Position numbers and translations under genes: made by a program. Source: Methylomonas sp. ZR1 (GTDB lineage: Bacteria > Pseudomonadota > Gammaproteobacteria > Methylococcales > Methylomonadaceae). Taken from it: a stretch of DNA of 64,000 nt. The notes below the pieces were generated by a model that ran no database searches, had not been told where the DNA came from, and saw nothing but the letters and a program-made list of their open reading frames with translations. The stretch covers positions 930,001 through 994,000 of the forward strand of contig NZ_RCST01000001.1 of NCBI RefSeq assembly GCF_013141865.1, in the 5' to 3' direction. The first letter of the stretch is position 1. Each line of letters opens with the position of its first letter. Shown here one piece after another: positions 34,949-45,246 of this stretch.

Positions 34949-36694
34949 ATGTATTTACAAAGCGTTAAAAAAGTCATCCTGCCCAGGCCGGTGCAGATTA
35001 AAAATCCGCACTTTGGTGAGATGGACCCAGTGCTGCAACGGATTTTTAGCAGCCGCGGTGTGCAGAGTGCCGATGAACTGGATCGGAGTCTGGCGAGTTT
35101 GCCTTCGCCGTGGCTGCTGACCGGTATGAAGGAGATGGTCGAGCATTTGGTGTCGGCGATCAAACAGCAGCAAAAAATTACCGTGGTCGCCGATTTTGAT
35201 GCCGACGGCGCCACCAGCTGCGCCCTAGCTTTAAAAGGCTTCGCGCTGCTCGGGGCGAAAGCCGTGGATTTTGTGGTGCCCAACCGTTTTGAATACGGTT
35301 ACGGCTTGACGCCGGAAATTGTGGAGTTGGTGAAGCGGCAGAGTCCAGACATTATTCTTACTGTGGACAATGGCATATCCAGTATTGACGGTGTCAAAGC
35401 CGCCAAGGCTGCTGGTATCAAGGTGTTAATTACGGATCACCATTTACCAGGACTGGAACTGCCGGACGCCGATGCCATCGTCAATCCCAATTTGCCTGAC
35501 GATAAGTTTCCAAGCCGAAACATCGCCGGCGTAGGGGTGATGTTTTATATCCTGATGGCCTTGCGGATTCGCTTGCGCGAATTGCATTGGTTTGAAAAGG
35601 CCGGAATCCCTGAACCGAATCTGGCGCGTTTGCTGGATTATGTGGCCTTGGGCACCGTCGCCGACGTGGTGGCTTTGGATCAAGTTAACCGGATCTTGGT
35701 GCATCAAGGCTTATTGCGCATCCGTTCCGGGCAATGTCAGTCGGGCATCAAAGCGTTGGCCGAAGTGGCCGGCAAGCAGTTGGCCGGGATTCATGCCAGC
35801 GACCTGGGCTTTTCGATTGCGCCGCGTTTGAACGCGGCCGGGCGGATGGACGATATGTCCTTAGGCATTCAGTGCTTGTTGACTGACGATGCCGGCTTGG
35901 CACATGACATTGCCGAACAATTGCATGCCTTGAACCAAGACCGAAAAGAAGTCGAAGGGCAGATGAAGACCGAGGCGATGGTATTGCTGGCGGAAATGAA
36001 GGCTCTTGATGAAAAACATGTGCCGGCTGGTGTGTGTTTATATGACGGCAATTGGCATCAAGGGGTGATCGGCATCCTGGCATCGCGGATCAAAGACCGC
36101 TTGCACAGGCCGGTGATCGCATTTGCTCCAGCCGACAATGGCGACATTAAGGGGTCTGCCCGTTCCATCAATGGTGTGCATATCCGCGATGTGCTCAGTG
36201 AAATCGCTGCCAGGCATCCGCAGATATTAAGCAAATTTGGCGGCCACGCGATGGCAGCAGGGTTGACGATTAAATTGCATGACTATCCACATTTTGCCCT
36301 GGCTTTTGCCGAGACAGTGGCGGCGAAACTGGAGTTGGTGGATCTGGAACAAAAAGTCTATTCCGACGGTGAATTGGATGAGCAACATATGACTTTGGCT
36401 TTCGCGGAAGTGCTGCAGCAGGCGGCGGTGTGGGGGCAAACCTTCCCGGAACCGGTATTCAATGGCGTATTCGATGTGATCCAATGCCGCATCGTCGGGC
36501 AGCAGCATTTAAAGTTTGTGTTGCGCTTGCCGTTTAGCGGCCAACTGCTGGATGCAATCGCGTTTTTTGCCGATCACCCGGAAAAATGGCTGGGTTGCCG
36601 GAAAATCAACGCAGCCTATAAACTGGATATCAATGAATTTCGCGGGCAACGCAGTCTGCAACTGTTGTTACATTATCTGGAGAAATGGGAATAA
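34949..36694 (+). CDS. recJ: Single-stranded-DNA exonuclease RecJ
   Basis: A 581-residue 5'-3' single-strand-specific exonuclease used in recombination and mismatch repair. The DHH phosphoesterase domain (about 60-260) has VVADFDADGATS and ITDHHLPG; the DHHA1 domain (about 345-450) has FGGHAMAAGL with its nucleic-acid contact; an OB-fold follows. Start at 34949 gives a length and N-terminus close to the E. coli protein (577 residues). A frame eight codons longer would begin inside the thrC terminator. It is followed 6 bp later by a glycosyltransferase gene, suggesting read-through transcription into the envelope genes. Confidence 0.95.
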   Translation: MYLQSVKKVILPRPVQIKNPHFGEMDPVLQRIFSSRGVQSADELDRSLASLPSPWLLTGMKEMVEHLVSAIKQQQKITVVADFDADGATSCALALKGFALLGAKAVDFVVPNRFEYGYGLTPEIVELVKRQSPDIILTVDNGISSIDGVKAAKAAGIKVLITDHHLPGLELPDADAIVNPNLPDDKFPSRNIAGVGVMFYILMALRIRLRELHWFEKAGIPEPNLARLLDYVALGTVADVVALDQVNRILVHQGLLRIRSGQCQSGIKALAEVAGKQLAGIHASDLGFSIAPRLNAAGRMDDMSLGIQCLLTDDAGLAHDIAEQLHALNQDRKEVEGQMKTEAMVLLAEMKALDEKHVPAGVCLYDGNWHQGVIGILASRIKDRLHRPVIAFAPADNGDIKGSARSINGVHIRDVLSEIAARHPQILSKFGGHAMAAGLTIKLHDYPHFALAFAETVAAKLELVDLEQKVYSDGELDEQHMTLAFAEVLQQAAVWGQTFPEPVFNGVFDVIQCRIVGQQHLKFVLRLPFSGQLLDAIAFFADHPEKWLGCRKINAAYKLDINEFRGQRSLQLLLHYLEKWE

Positions 36695-36700
36695 AAGCCT

Positions 36701-38242
36701 ATGTCTGAGAGACTGTTACGCTGGATAGATTCACATACGCTGGCTTTGCTGCTGGCGCTCATGTTGTTGCGTGGCGGATTTTTGCTGATCAATGGCTTTG
36801 ATTTGATCGGCGATGAAAGCTACTACTGGGATTGGTCGCGGCGACCGGACTGGTGCTATTACAGCAAGCCGCCGATGATAGCTTGGCTGATCGGTGCGTT
36901 TACCTGGTTATTGGGCGATCATACGTTTACCGTGCGTTTGCCGGCGCTGTTGTTGGGTACGGTATTTCTGGGGTATTTTCACGCCACGGCCAAGGCATTT
37001 TACGGTGCGCGCGGTGGTGCCTTGGCACTGTTGCTGGTGTTGGCGACGCCGATCAATGTGTTGGCCAACTTCCTGATGACCATCGATGCGCCGCTGTATT
37101 GTTTCTGGATAATGACCGTGTATTACTTGAGACGGGCATTGTTCGACAATCAAGCGCGTGCCTGGTTATGGGCCGGTTTGGCCAGCGCCGCCGCCTTACT
37201 CAGCAAGCAATCAGCATTGATTTTGCCGTTAATGTTGCTGATCTTTTTAGCCTTGGATAAGCAGCGCCGAGGGCAGTTGAAAAAAGAGTTTCTGGTTTAT
37301 TTAAGTCCTATCGTGATCGCGGCAGTGCCGATTTTATGGTGGAACCAGCAACACGATTGGGTGATGTTCGGGCATAGTAGAGGTCATTTCGGTAACCATG
37401 AACCGGTCAGCGTACTTAAGCATTTACAATGGGCCCGAGATTTTCTGCTTTACCAGCTGTTACTGGTCTCGCCGGTGCTGTTTGTACTGGTGCTGATTAG
37501 CAGCGCGCAAGCGGCGCTTAATTTTAAACGCCTGGCTGCGGAGAAACGGTTTTTGTTATTGATGGGGCCAGCCTTGTTACTCGGCGTTTTGCTGCTCAGT
37601 TTGCTGCAAAAAGCCCAAGGCAATTGGCCTATGCCGTTTTATTTTACCGGCTTGATTTTGTTGACCGGCAACTGGCTGGCCGGCGCCTGGAAGAAAGCCT
37701 TGAAATACGGTGTCGCCCTGGGTTTAGCGATGGTGCTGTTGACCTATTCGCTGCCCATTGTCTTGCAAGTGTTTAAATTACAAAACACGGCGTTCGATCC
37801 CACCAAGCGTTTCAACAGCTGGCAGGAGTTGGCGATTAACGTGCATTTCGAGCGCATGATCAGTCTGCCCAATCTGGATAATACCTTTGTGGTAGCCTTG
37901 GGCCATCGTTATCTGGCGAGCGAGTTGGCGTTTTATTTACCCGATCATCCCCAGGTTTATCGTTACGAACCCAGTGGTGTGGTGACGTCGCAGTACGAAG
38001 TTTGGCCTGGTCCGCAGGCGTTTGTCGGCAAAAACGGCTTTGTGCTGGGTGAAACTTCGGAGGAAAACCTACCCGCAGAATTGAAAGCGGCGTTTCAAAA
38101 TTTTCGCTTCTTGGCGCAAATCCCCAATCCTGCCAAGCCGAGTTCCCCGTATTACCTGTATTTAGGTGAAAACCTGAAGTTTTGGCCGGAAACCGTCCGG
38201 CTAACATTGGATAAGGAAAGCTATGCCCCATCGGAAAATTAG
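36701..38242 (+). CDS. GT39-type membrane glycosyltransferase (ArnT-like)
   Basis: A 513-residue polytopic inner-membrane protein with about ten hydrophobic segments. The first periplasmic loop carries GDESYYWDWSRRPDWCYYSKPPM, the Asp-Glu catalytic motif of the PMT/ArnT family, and the C-terminal 130 residues are a soluble periplasmic domain. Members transfer a sugar from a polyprenyl-phosphate donor to lipid A, another lipid or a protein. It overlaps the next gene, a PAP2 phosphatase, by 20 bp, so the pair may modify lipid A or recycle the lipid carrier. No arnBCDEF genes are near, so aminoarabinose is not implied. Substrate unknown. Confidence 0.85.
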   Translation: MSERLLRWIDSHTLALLLALMLLRGGFLLINGFDLIGDESYYWDWSRRPDWCYYSKPPMIAWLIGAFTWLLGDHTFTVRLPALLLGTVFLGYFHATAKAFYGARGGALALLLVLATPINVLANFLMTIDAPLYCFWIMTVYYLRRALFDNQARAWLWAGLASAAALLSKQSALILPLMLLIFLALDKQRRGQLKKEFLVYLSPIVIAAVPILWWNQQHDWVMFGHSRGHFGNHEPVSVLKHLQWARDFLLYQLLLVSPVLFVLVLISSAQAALNFKRLAAEKRFLLLMGPALLLGVLLLSLLQKAQGNWPMPFYFTGLILLTGNWLAGAWKKALKYGVALGLAMVLLTYSLPIVLQVFKLQNTAFDPTKRFNSWQELAINVHFERMISLPNLDNTFVVALGHRYLASELAFYLPDHPQVYRYEPSGVVTSQYEVWPGPQAFVGKNGFVLGETSEENLPAELKAAFQNFRFLAQIPNPAKPSSPYYLYLGENLKFWPETVRLTLDKESYAPSEN

Positions 38243-38918
38243 ACGCGCGCGCAACGAACTCATGCTCGTGTTGCTATTGGCGGCACTGACCACACTATTG
38301 TTTGGGCTGACAGACCTGGATTTGCGCCTGGCGGCCTTGTTTTATCATCCGGAAAATCCCGGCGATGTCTGGCCGACCCAGCATTGGTGGCCCTGGAAAT
38401 TGCTGTATGACTATGCTTTTCCGTTCACCTTGTGGGCCGGTCTAATAGCTTTAGCGGTTTATGTCCTCAGTCATTTCAATACTCATACGCAACGCTTTCG
38501 CCGTAAGGCCTTGTACATACTGCTGGTCATTGCTTTAGGTCCGGGCTTGGTGGTTAATCTGATCGTCAAAGATCATTGGGGAAGACCCCGGCCGGTGCAT
38601 GTCAGCCAGTTCGGTGGCGAGCATCAGTATGTACCACCGGCTAAATTTGGCCATACCCCGGATAAATCCTTCGTCTGCGGCCATTGCTCGGTAGGCTATA
38701 CATTTTTTGTATTGTATTTTCTGTCGCAAAACCATAAAGCCATCTATTTTCTGTTGACCATAGTGTTGGCGTGGACTCTGGGCTTTACCCGGATGACTTC
38801 CGGCGGACATTTTGCGTCGGATATTTTATGGTCCGGCTACCTGGTATTTTTGGTGGCTTATGCCTTGTACTACGGTTGGTATGTTCGGATAAAGCCGGAC
38901 GTGAAGACCGCGCAATGA
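38223..38918 (+). CDS. PAP2-family membrane phosphatase
   Basis: A 231-residue inner-membrane protein with about six hydrophobic segments and the three phosphatase motifs: KDHWGRPRP (C1), CGHCSVGY in place of PSGH (C2) and TRMTSGGHFASD (C3, catalytic His). Such enzymes remove phosphate from undecaprenyl diphosphate, lipid A or phosphatidic acid on the periplasmic face. The Cys before GHCSVG in C2, where most members have Ser, is unusual but is seen in LpxE/LpxT-like proteins. It overlaps the GT39 gene by 20 bp and the YaiI-family gene by 4 bp, forming one transcript. Confidence 0.85.
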   Translation: MPHRKIRRARNELMLVLLLAALTTLLFGLTDLDLRLAALFYHPENPGDVWPTQHWWPWKLLYDYAFPFTLWAGLIALAVYVLSHFNTHTQRFRRKALYILLVIALGPGLVVNLIVKDHWGRPRPVHVSQFGGEHQYVPPAKFGHTPDKSFVCGHCSVGYTFFVLYFLSQNHKAIYFLLTIVLAWTLGFTRMTSGGHFASDILWSGYLVFLVAYALYYGWYVRIKPDVKTAQ

Positions 38919-39376
38919 CGGGGGCAATCAAGATTTGGGTGGATGCGGATGCCTGTCCTAATTTGATTAAAACGGTTTTGTTCCGCGTCGCCCAAAAAAG
39001 GCAGTTGGAATTGCTGCTGATTGCCAATCAAAGCATCGCCGTGCCGCCATCTCGTTATATCCAATCCATTCGCGTCAGCGGCGGTTTCGATGTCGCTGAT
39101 GATTATATCGTCGAGCATCTGTGGGCCGGCGATCTGGCGATTACCGGCGATATTCCGTTGGCTGCAAAAATCCTAGCCAAGCAGGGGTTTGTGATTCATC
39201 CGCGCGGCGAAGCGTATACGGTGGAGAATATCGGTGAAAAACTGGCCATGCGCGATTTCATGGAAGGCTTGCGCGATAACGGTTTGGCATCCGGTGGTGC
39301 GGCGGCCATGACGGCCAAAGATGTCCAAAATTTCGCCAACGCGCTGGATAGATTTCTGGCCGCCCGGCAAATATAA
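38915..39376 (+). CDS. yaiI: YaiI/YqxD-family protein (DUF188)
   Basis: A 153-residue protein opening with IKIWVDADACPNLIKTVLFRVAQ, the signature of the DUF188/YaiI family, with the later GDIPLAAKILAKQG and VHPRGE segments. The fold is NYN/PIN-like and a nuclease role has been suggested, but none is proven. The ATG at 38915 overlaps the PAP2 stop (ATGA), which argues for translational coupling and against an upstream start. The length agrees with the family. No link in function to the two envelope genes is evident. Confidence 0.92.
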   Translation: MTGAIKIWVDADACPNLIKTVLFRVAQKRQLELLLIANQSIAVPPSRYIQSIRVSGGFDVADDYIVEHLWAGDLAITGDIPLAAKILAKQGFVIHPRGEAYTVENIGEKLAMRDFMEGLRDNGLASGGAAAMTAKDVQNFANALDRFLAARQI

Positions 39377-39380
39377 CAGG

Positions 39381-39409
39381 CTGAGTTTTCAGGGTTAGCT
39401 TGATATAAT
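39381..39409 (+). promoter_or_regulatory. Likely dapA promoter
   Basis: A perfect TATAAT at 39404-39409 with CTGAGT 17 bp upstream (a weak -35), 37 bp before the dapA ATG. A GAGA ribosome binding site follows at 39435-39438. Confidence 0.5.
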
Positions 39410-39445
39410 GCCCCGGTTTTATATACCTAAACACGAGAGATTTGC

Positions 39446-40321
39446 ATGATTCAAGGTAGTATCGTTGCGCTGGTAACCCCGATGACGGAAGACGGTGCGG
39501 TGGATGAAACCAGTCTGAAACGGCTGGTCGAATTTCATATAGAGCAAGGGACTGACGCATTGGTAGCGGTTGGTACCACTGGCGAATCGGCAACTCTCGA
39601 CGAAGACGAGCATTGCGCAGTCATTAAATTTATCGTCGATTGCGTGGCCGGACGGATACCGGTTATCGCCGGCACCGGTGCCAATTGCACCCGCGAAGCG
39701 ATACACCTGACTCAAAAAGCCAAGCAAGCCGGTGCGGACGCTTGTTTGCTGGTCACGCCTTATTACAACAAACCGACCCAGGAAGGCTTGTACCTGCATT
39801 ACAAAGCCATCGCCGAAGCGGTCGATATTCCGCAAATTCTGTACAACGTGCCGGGGCGTACCGCTTGCGACTTGTTGCCGGAAACCGTGGGTAGACTGGC
39901 GAAAATCGATAACATCGTGGGTGTGAAAGAAGCCACCGGTAAGCTGGAAAGAGTTAAAGAAATCCGGGATTTAACCGGTGACGATTTTGCGCTGTACACC
40001 GGCGACGACGCCACCAGCTGCGAATTTTGTTTATTGGGCGGCAACGGCAGCATCACCGTGACCGGCAACGTGGCACCGAAACTGGTCCACGAAATGTTGG
40101 CGGCGGCAATGGTGGGTGATCGCGCGACTGCCGAGGCGATAGACGCCAAGTTGACCGGTTTGCACAGCAGTCTCTTCATACAATCCAATCCCATTCCGGT
40201 CAAATGGGCGGTGGCGGAAATGGGTTTGATGGGCCAAGGCATCCGTTTGCCTTTGACTTGGCTGACTGAAGACTGTTTTGCTACCGTGCGCGCGGCGATG
40301 CATCAAGCCGGCGTTTTATAA
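39446..40321 (+). CDS. dapA: 4-hydroxy-tetrahydrodipicolinate synthase
   Basis: A 291-residue TIM-barrel enzyme. It has the Schiff-base Lys at K161 in [11 protein letters not shown], the same number as in E. coli, and the conserved GTTGESATL and YYNKPTQEG motifs including the catalytic Tyr. It condenses pyruvate and aspartate semialdehyde, the first step towards diaminopimelate and lysine. The order dapA-bamC is typical of gammaproteobacteria; the next gene begins 2 bp after the stop. Confidence 0.97.
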   Translation: MIQGSIVALVTPMTEDGAVDETSLKRLVEFHIEQGTDALVAVGTTGESATLDEDEHCAVIKFIVDCVAGRIPVIAGTGANCTREAIHLTQKAKQAGADACLLVTPYYNKPTQEGLYLHYKAIAEAVDIPQILYNVPGRTACDLLPETVGRLAKIDNIVGVKEATGKLERVKEIRDLTGDDFALYTGDDATSCEFCLLGGNGSITVTGNVAPKLVHEMLAAAMVGDRATAEAIDAKLTGLHSSLFIQSNPIPVKWAVAEMGLMGQGIRLPLTWLTEDCFATVRAAMHQAGVL

Positions 40322-40323
40322 CC

Positions 40324-41070
40324 ATGAAAACTCGCCTATACGGTCGTCTGACGCTGGTTTCGGCGTTGCTGTTGAATGCCTCGTGCAGCACCATCAAGAG
40401 CTGGTTTCCGGATAAGGAAAGAGATTATCAATTTACTACCGAAATCCCCGAATTAGTTGTCCCGGACGATCTAAAAACCAAGACCTTGGCGACCCGTCCG
40501 GTAAGCAATGCGCCGGAACCTGCACCAGAGCCGGTGCGGCAGGAGCCTGTCCGATCCGCGGCAGCCGCAGAGCCGGCGCCTAGTAAGCCGGAAAAAACCG
40601 AAGCTAAAGAGACTGTCGCGGCAGCCGGTTCCGGGAAAAGTGTGCAAGCGGCCGGCAGCAGTGGCGTCAGCAGTTTACAAATCGATCAATCTGCCACTCA
40701 AGCGTGGTGGATAGTCGGCAAAGCCTTGAGCCGCCAAAAATTGGAAGTGGTCGAGCGGAATATGGACAAAGGCTATTTCTTCGTCAAATACGATCCTGAC
40801 GCGATTAAGCCGGAAGACGGTTCCATTCTGGACGAAATCACTTTTTTATTCGGCGACGATCCCAGCCAGGAACAGGAATATCGGGTAAGCCTGCATCAAC
40901 TTGATGAACTGCTTACCGAAGTGACGGTGCAAGATAGTGATGGTAAGACCCTGTCAAATGTCGCTGCGACCTCTTTGCTCAGATTGATCACCGAAGGCAT
41001 TAATCAGGATATACCCAGCGGTACCGCTGACAAGTCGGACAAAGCAGCCGACGATACGCCGTCGCCATAA
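40324..41070 (+). CDS. bamC: Outer-membrane assembly lipoprotein BamC
   Basis: A 248-residue lipoprotein, with a signal peptide and lipobox LLNASC (lipidated Cys at 21). After the unstructured N-terminal part (about 22-55) comes a Pro/Ala/Glu-rich linker (about 60-115), and then one helix-grip domain (about 118-225: [40 protein letters not shown]). E. coli BamC has two such domains and 344 residues, so this is a short one-domain form. It belongs to the BAM complex that inserts beta-barrel proteins into the outer membrane. It is translationally close to dapA, the classic dapA-bamC pair, here followed by purL instead of purC. Confidence 0.85.
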   Translation: MKTRLYGRLTLVSALLLNASCSTIKSWFPDKERDYQFTTEIPELVVPDDLKTKTLATRPVSNAPEPAPEPVRQEPVRSAAAAEPAPSKPEKTEAKETVAAAGSGKSVQAAGSSGVSSLQIDQSATQAWWIVGKALSRQKLEVVERNMDKGYFFVKYDPDAIKPEDGSILDEITFLFGDDPSQEQEYRVSLHQLDELLTEVTVQDSDGKTLSNVAATSLLRLITEGINQDIPSGTADKSDKAADDTPSP

Positions 41071-41168
41071 AATCGCCGCCTTGTTTGCGATTTGGGGCTT
41101 GCCGTGTTTTATCTGCGGAATGTTCTGTATTTACTCTTTTAGCTATAAAAACCACTCAAACACAGCCC

Positions 41169-44100
41169 ATGTTGACCCTATCCGGAACCTCCGCTCTTTC
41201 CCGTTTTCGTATTGAAAAACTGCTGACCGAACTGCAGGCAGTGGCCGGCAGCATTAATGCCGTTAGTGCCCGGTTTCAGCATTTTGTGCAAATCGATGGT
41301 CAGCTATCCGCCGAGCAATCGGCGATGCTGGAACGCTTGCTCGATTACGGTCAAAGCGAGGAAAACAGCGAAAATGCGGCGGTGGAAGAGGGTGGTGAAT
41401 CACCTGAACCCCAATTTGTCTCCTTGTGGGTGGTGCCGCGTTTGGGCACTATTTCCCCTTGGTCTAGCAAGGCCTCGGAAATAGCCGAGCGTTGCGGCCT
41501 GGCTGCGGTAAAACGCATTGAGCGCGGTATCGAATACCGCTTTACCTCTTCCGAGCCTTTGAGCGATGCTGTTAAACACCAACTGGCGTCTTTACTGCAC
41601 GATAGAATGATTCAGCAAGTGGTTTACGATCAGGCTGGCCTTGATTTGTTTGCCGAGCACGATCCCCAGCCTTTACAAACCGTAGCTATCGTAGAGCAGG
41701 GCAGGGACGCTTTGGTTAAGGCCAACGCTGAATTAGGCATGGCTTTGTCGGCTGACGAGATCGATTATTTGACCGAGAGCTTCATCAGTTTGGGTCGTAA
41801 TCCGACCGACGTGGAACTGATGATGTTCGCCCAGGCCAACTCGGAGCATTGCCGGCATAAAATCTTCAACGCCAGTTGGACCATTGATGGCGAAGAGCAA
41901 GCCAAGTCCTTGTTCGCGATGATCCGCAACACCCACACGCTGAATCCGCAAGGCGTGCTGTCAGCCTACAGCGACAACTCGTCGGTGCTGGAAGGCCCGA
42001 CAGCCCAGGTATTTATCCGCGATGCGGCGAATAACTATGCCTATGGCTATGTCGAAGAACACGCGCACCTGCTGATGAAGGTGGAAACCCACAACCATCC
42101 GACTGCGATCTCACCGCATCCCGGCGCGGCAACCGGTTCCGGCGGGGAGATTCGCGACGAAGGCGCCACTGGCCGGGGGTCGGCGACCAAGGCCGGTCTG
42201 ACCGGTTTCAGCGTCTCGCATCTGAAAATTCCTGGTTTCCCGCAGCCTTGGGAAGCGGATTACGGCAAACCCGAGCGCATCGTTTCCGCGTTGGACATCA
42301 TGCTGGAAGGGCCAATCGGCGGCGCAGCGTTTAATAACGAATTCGGCCGGCCCAACATCGCCGGCTATTTCCGCAGCTTCGAACAACCATCGGAAACCGG
42401 CGAAGCCAATCAATATCGCGGTTACCATAAACCGATCATGATCGCCGGCGGCATGGGCAACATCCGGCCGATGCTGGTGGATAAACATCCTATTCCGGCA
42501 GGTTCGCTGATCATTATCCTGGGCGGCCCAGCGATGCTGATCGGTCTAGGCGGTGGCGCGGCATCATCGCAAACTTCCGGCGAAAGTGCTGCGGAACTTG
42601 ATTTTGCTTCGGTGCAACGCGAGAATCCGGAAATGGAACGGCGTTGCCAGGAAGTGATTAATCACTGTAATTCGCTAGGCGAAAACACACCCATCATCTC
42701 TATTCACGACATCGGCGCCGGTGGCTTATCCAACGCAGTACCGGAAATTATTCACGACTGCGATCGTGGCGGCCGTTTCGAATTGCGCAAGGTGCAGAAC
42801 GCCGACAAGGGCATGTCGCCGATGCAGATCTGGTGCAACGAAGCTCAGGAACGTTATGTCGTCGCGATCAAACCGGAATCGCTGGCATTGTTCGAATCTT
42901 TCTGCAAACGCGAGCATTGTTTGTACGCGGTGATCGGTCATGCCACCGACGAGGAACATCTGACGCTGAGCGACGAATGGCTGGGTGGTAAACCCGTTGA
43001 TCTGCCTATGTCGGTATTGTTCGGCAAGCCGCCGAAAATGCATAGAAATGTCCAGCGTTTAAACAAGAATTTACCCGGCCTGCAACTGGATCAAGTCGAA
43101 TTGGCCGAAGCCGTGAAACGGGTCTTAGCATTTCCGGCCGTGGCGGACAAGAGCTTCTTGATTCACATCGGCGACCGCTCAGTGACGGGTTTGGTCGCTC
43201 GCGACCAGATGGTCGGCCCCTGGCAAGTGCCGGTGGCTGATGTTGCGGTCACGGCTTCCGGCTTTTATGCCCACACCGGCGAAGCAATGGCAATGGGTGA
43301 GCGCACGCCCTTGGCTTTGATCGACGGTCCTGCTTCCGGACGCATGGCGATAGGTGAGGCGTTGACCAACTTGGCAGCGGCTCGTATCGGCAAGCTCAAT
43401 GATGTCAAACTGTCCGCCAACTGGATGGCCGCCTGCGGCAGTCCCGGTGAAGACGCCGCGCTGTTCGATACGGTCAAGGCAGTCGGTATGGAATTGTGCC
43501 CGCAATTGGGCATTGCGATTCCGGTAGGTAAGGATTCGCTGTCGATGAAAAGCGTCTGGCATGAGAAGACCATGACCTCGCCGCTGTCGCTGATTATCAC
43601 TGCCTTCGCGCCGGTGCAGGACGTTCGTTCTACACTCACTCCTGAGTTGAAAAATGCCGATAGCGTGTTGCTGTTGATTGAGCTTGGCCGGGGCAAGAAC
43701 CGTCTCGGCGGTTCGGTGCTAGCCCAAGTTTACAATCAGCTCGGCAACCAGGCTCCGGATCTGGACGACGCGAGTTTGTTCAAGCGTTTCTTCGATACCA
43801 TTCAAGCCTTGAACGACCAAGGGCTGATTCTGGCTTACCATGATCGGGCCGACGGTGGTTTGCTGGCTACGGTAACCGAAATGCTGTTTGCCAGCCGTAA
43901 AGGCGTTGAACTAGATATTTCCGAACTGGGCGACGACGTGCTGGCGACCTTGTTCAACGAGGAATTGGGCGCGGTACTGCAAGTAAAAACGGCTGAATTG
44001 GATCATGTCGCGCGACTGTTGGATCAGGCCGGGCTGGACGAATTTACCCATATCGTCGGTAAATTAAGTTCAGATCAAAAGTTACGAATCGTCCGTAACG

Positions 44101-45062
44101 GCAAGGAAATTTACAGCGCGGAACGCGCTGAACTGCAACAAACCTGGTCGGAAGTCAGCTTCAGGATGCAAGCCTTGCGCGACAATCCCGATTGCGCACG
44201 GCAACAATTCGAGCGAATCGCCGATGACAACGATCCAGGTTTGTCCGCTCAGTTGACTTACGACATCAACGACAACATCGTTGCAAGATTCGCGGATGCG
44301 CATCGACCTAAAGTCGCGATTTTGCGCGAACAAGGCGTCAACGGCCACGTGGAAATGGCGGCAGCCTTCGATAGAGCCGGTTTCGCGGCCATCGATGTAC
44401 ACATGACCGACATCATCAGCGGCCGGGTGTCGCTGGCCGATTTTACCGGTCTGGTGGCTTGCGGCGGTTTTTCTTACGGTGACGTGCTTGGTGCGGGCGG
44501 CGGTTGGGCCAAATCCATCTTGTTCAACCCGAAAGCACGCGACGAATTTGCCGCGTTTTTTGCCCGCCCCGATACGTTTGGTTTGGGGGTTTGTAACGGG
44601 TGTCAGATGATGTCCGGCCTGAAGGATATTATTCCAGGTGCGGAACACTGGCCGCAGTTCAAACGCAATCTGTCGGAACAATTCGAGGCGCGGGTAGCGA
44701 TGGTCAAGGTGCAGGCTTCGCCGTCGATTTTCTTCCAAGGCATGGCGGGTTCTATATTGCCGGTCGTGGTCGCTCATGGGGAAGGGCGCGCCGAGTTCGA
44801 TTCCGAAAACCCTGCCGAAGCCGAGGTTGCGATCAGTTATGTCGATAACTACGGCAATGAAACCGAAGCCTTTCCGGCCAACCCGAACGGATCACCGCTG
44901 GGCATTACCGGTTTAACCACCGTCGACGGCCGTTTTACCATCATGATGCCGCATCCGGAACGTTGTTTCAGGGCGATACAGAACTCCTGGCATCCTGCCG
45001 ATTGGTTGGAAGATGGGGCGTGGTTGCGAATGTTCAGAAATGCTCGGGTTTGGGTAGGCTGA
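41169..45062 (+). CDS. purL: Phosphoribosylformylglycinamidine synthase (FGAM synthase)
   Basis: A 1297-residue single-chain PurL of the large gammaproteobacterial type. Order: N-terminal PurS-like domain, linker with SEHCRHK, two AIRS-like synthase halves ([28 protein letters not shown]) and a C-terminal class I glutamine amidotransferase with the nucleophile C1142 in [11 protein letters not shown] and the HPERCFR end. It makes FGAM from FGAR, ATP and glutamine in purine synthesis. ATG at 41169 is preferred to a start 84 bp upstream because the conserved N-terminus ([14 protein letters not shown]) begins there. Confidence 0.97.
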   Translation: MLTLSGTSALSRFRIEKLLTELQAVAGSINAVSARFQHFVQIDGQLSAEQSAMLERLLDYGQSEENSENAAVEEGGESPEPQFVSLWVVPRLGTISPWSSKASEIAERCGLAAVKRIERGIEYRFTSSEPLSDAVKHQLASLLHDRMIQQVVYDQAGLDLFAEHDPQPLQTVAIVEQGRDALVKANAELGMALSADEIDYLTESFISLGRNPTDVELMMFAQANSEHCRHKIFNASWTIDGEEQAKSLFAMIRNTHTLNPQGVLSAYSDNSSVLEGPTAQVFIRDAANNYAYGYVEEHAHLLMKVETHNHPTAISPHPGAATGSGGEIRDEGATGRGSATKAGLTGFSVSHLKIPGFPQPWEADYGKPERIVSALDIMLEGPIGGAAFNNEFGRPNIAGYFRSFEQPSETGEANQYRGYHKPIMIAGGMGNIRPMLVDKHPIPAGSLIIILGGPAMLIGLGGGAASSQTSGESAAELDFASVQRENPEMERRCQEVINHCNSLGENTPIISIHDIGAGGLSNAVPEIIHDCDRGGRFELRKVQNADKGMSPMQIWCNEAQERYVVAIKPESLALFESFCKREHCLYAVIGHATDEEHLTLSDEWLGGKPVDLPMSVLFGKPPKMHRNVQRLNKNLPGLQLDQVELAEAVKRVLAFPAVADKSFLIHIGDRSVTGLVARDQMVGPWQVPVADVAVTASGFYAHTGEAMAMGERTPLALIDGPASGRMAIGEALTNLAAARIGKLNDVKLSANWMAACGSPGEDAALFDTVKAVGMELCPQLGIAIPVGKDSLSMKSVWHEKTMTSPLSLIITAFAPVQDVRSTLTPELKNADSVLLLIELGRGKNRLGGSVLAQVYNQLGNQAPDLDDASLFKRFFDTIQALNDQGLILAYHDRADGGLLATVTEMLFASRKGVELDISELGDDVLATLFNEELGAVLQVKTAELDHVARLLDQAGLDEFTHIVGKLSSDQKLRIVRNGKEIYSAERAELQQTWSEVSFRMQALRDNPDCARQQFERIADDNDPGLSAQLTYDINDNIVARFADAHRPKVAILREQGVNGHVEMAAAFDRAGFAAIDVHMTDIISGRVSLADFTGLVACGGFSYGDVLGAGGGWAKSILFNPKARDEFAAFFARPDTFGLGVCNGCQMMSGLKDIIPGAEHWPQFKRNLSEQFEARVAMVKVQASPSIFFQGMAGSILPVVVAHGEGRAEFDSENPAEAEVAISYVDNYGNETEAFPANPNGSPLGITGLTTVDGRFTIMMPHPERCFRAIQNSWHPADWLEDGAWLRMFRNARVWVG

Positions 45063-45246
45063 GTCAGCGCCGAGGCTTTCGTTTGGTTAAATAGGATCGA
45101 GCTTGAGTAACCCATATCCCGAGCCTCTCCATGATTCAGGGGCTCCAATTTGCAGTTCTCATCGCCAGGAAATAAATAAGAATTTTTCCTATAGCTGTGT
45201 GGGAAGCTAGACGGGATAATAGAGGGTTTTCAACGCACTCCACGTT

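Noticed and set aside
44082..44777. Minus-strand frame of 231 residues inside purL
   Set aside because: Shadow of a core gene; the composition (many His, Arg, Gln) is typical of antisense frames.
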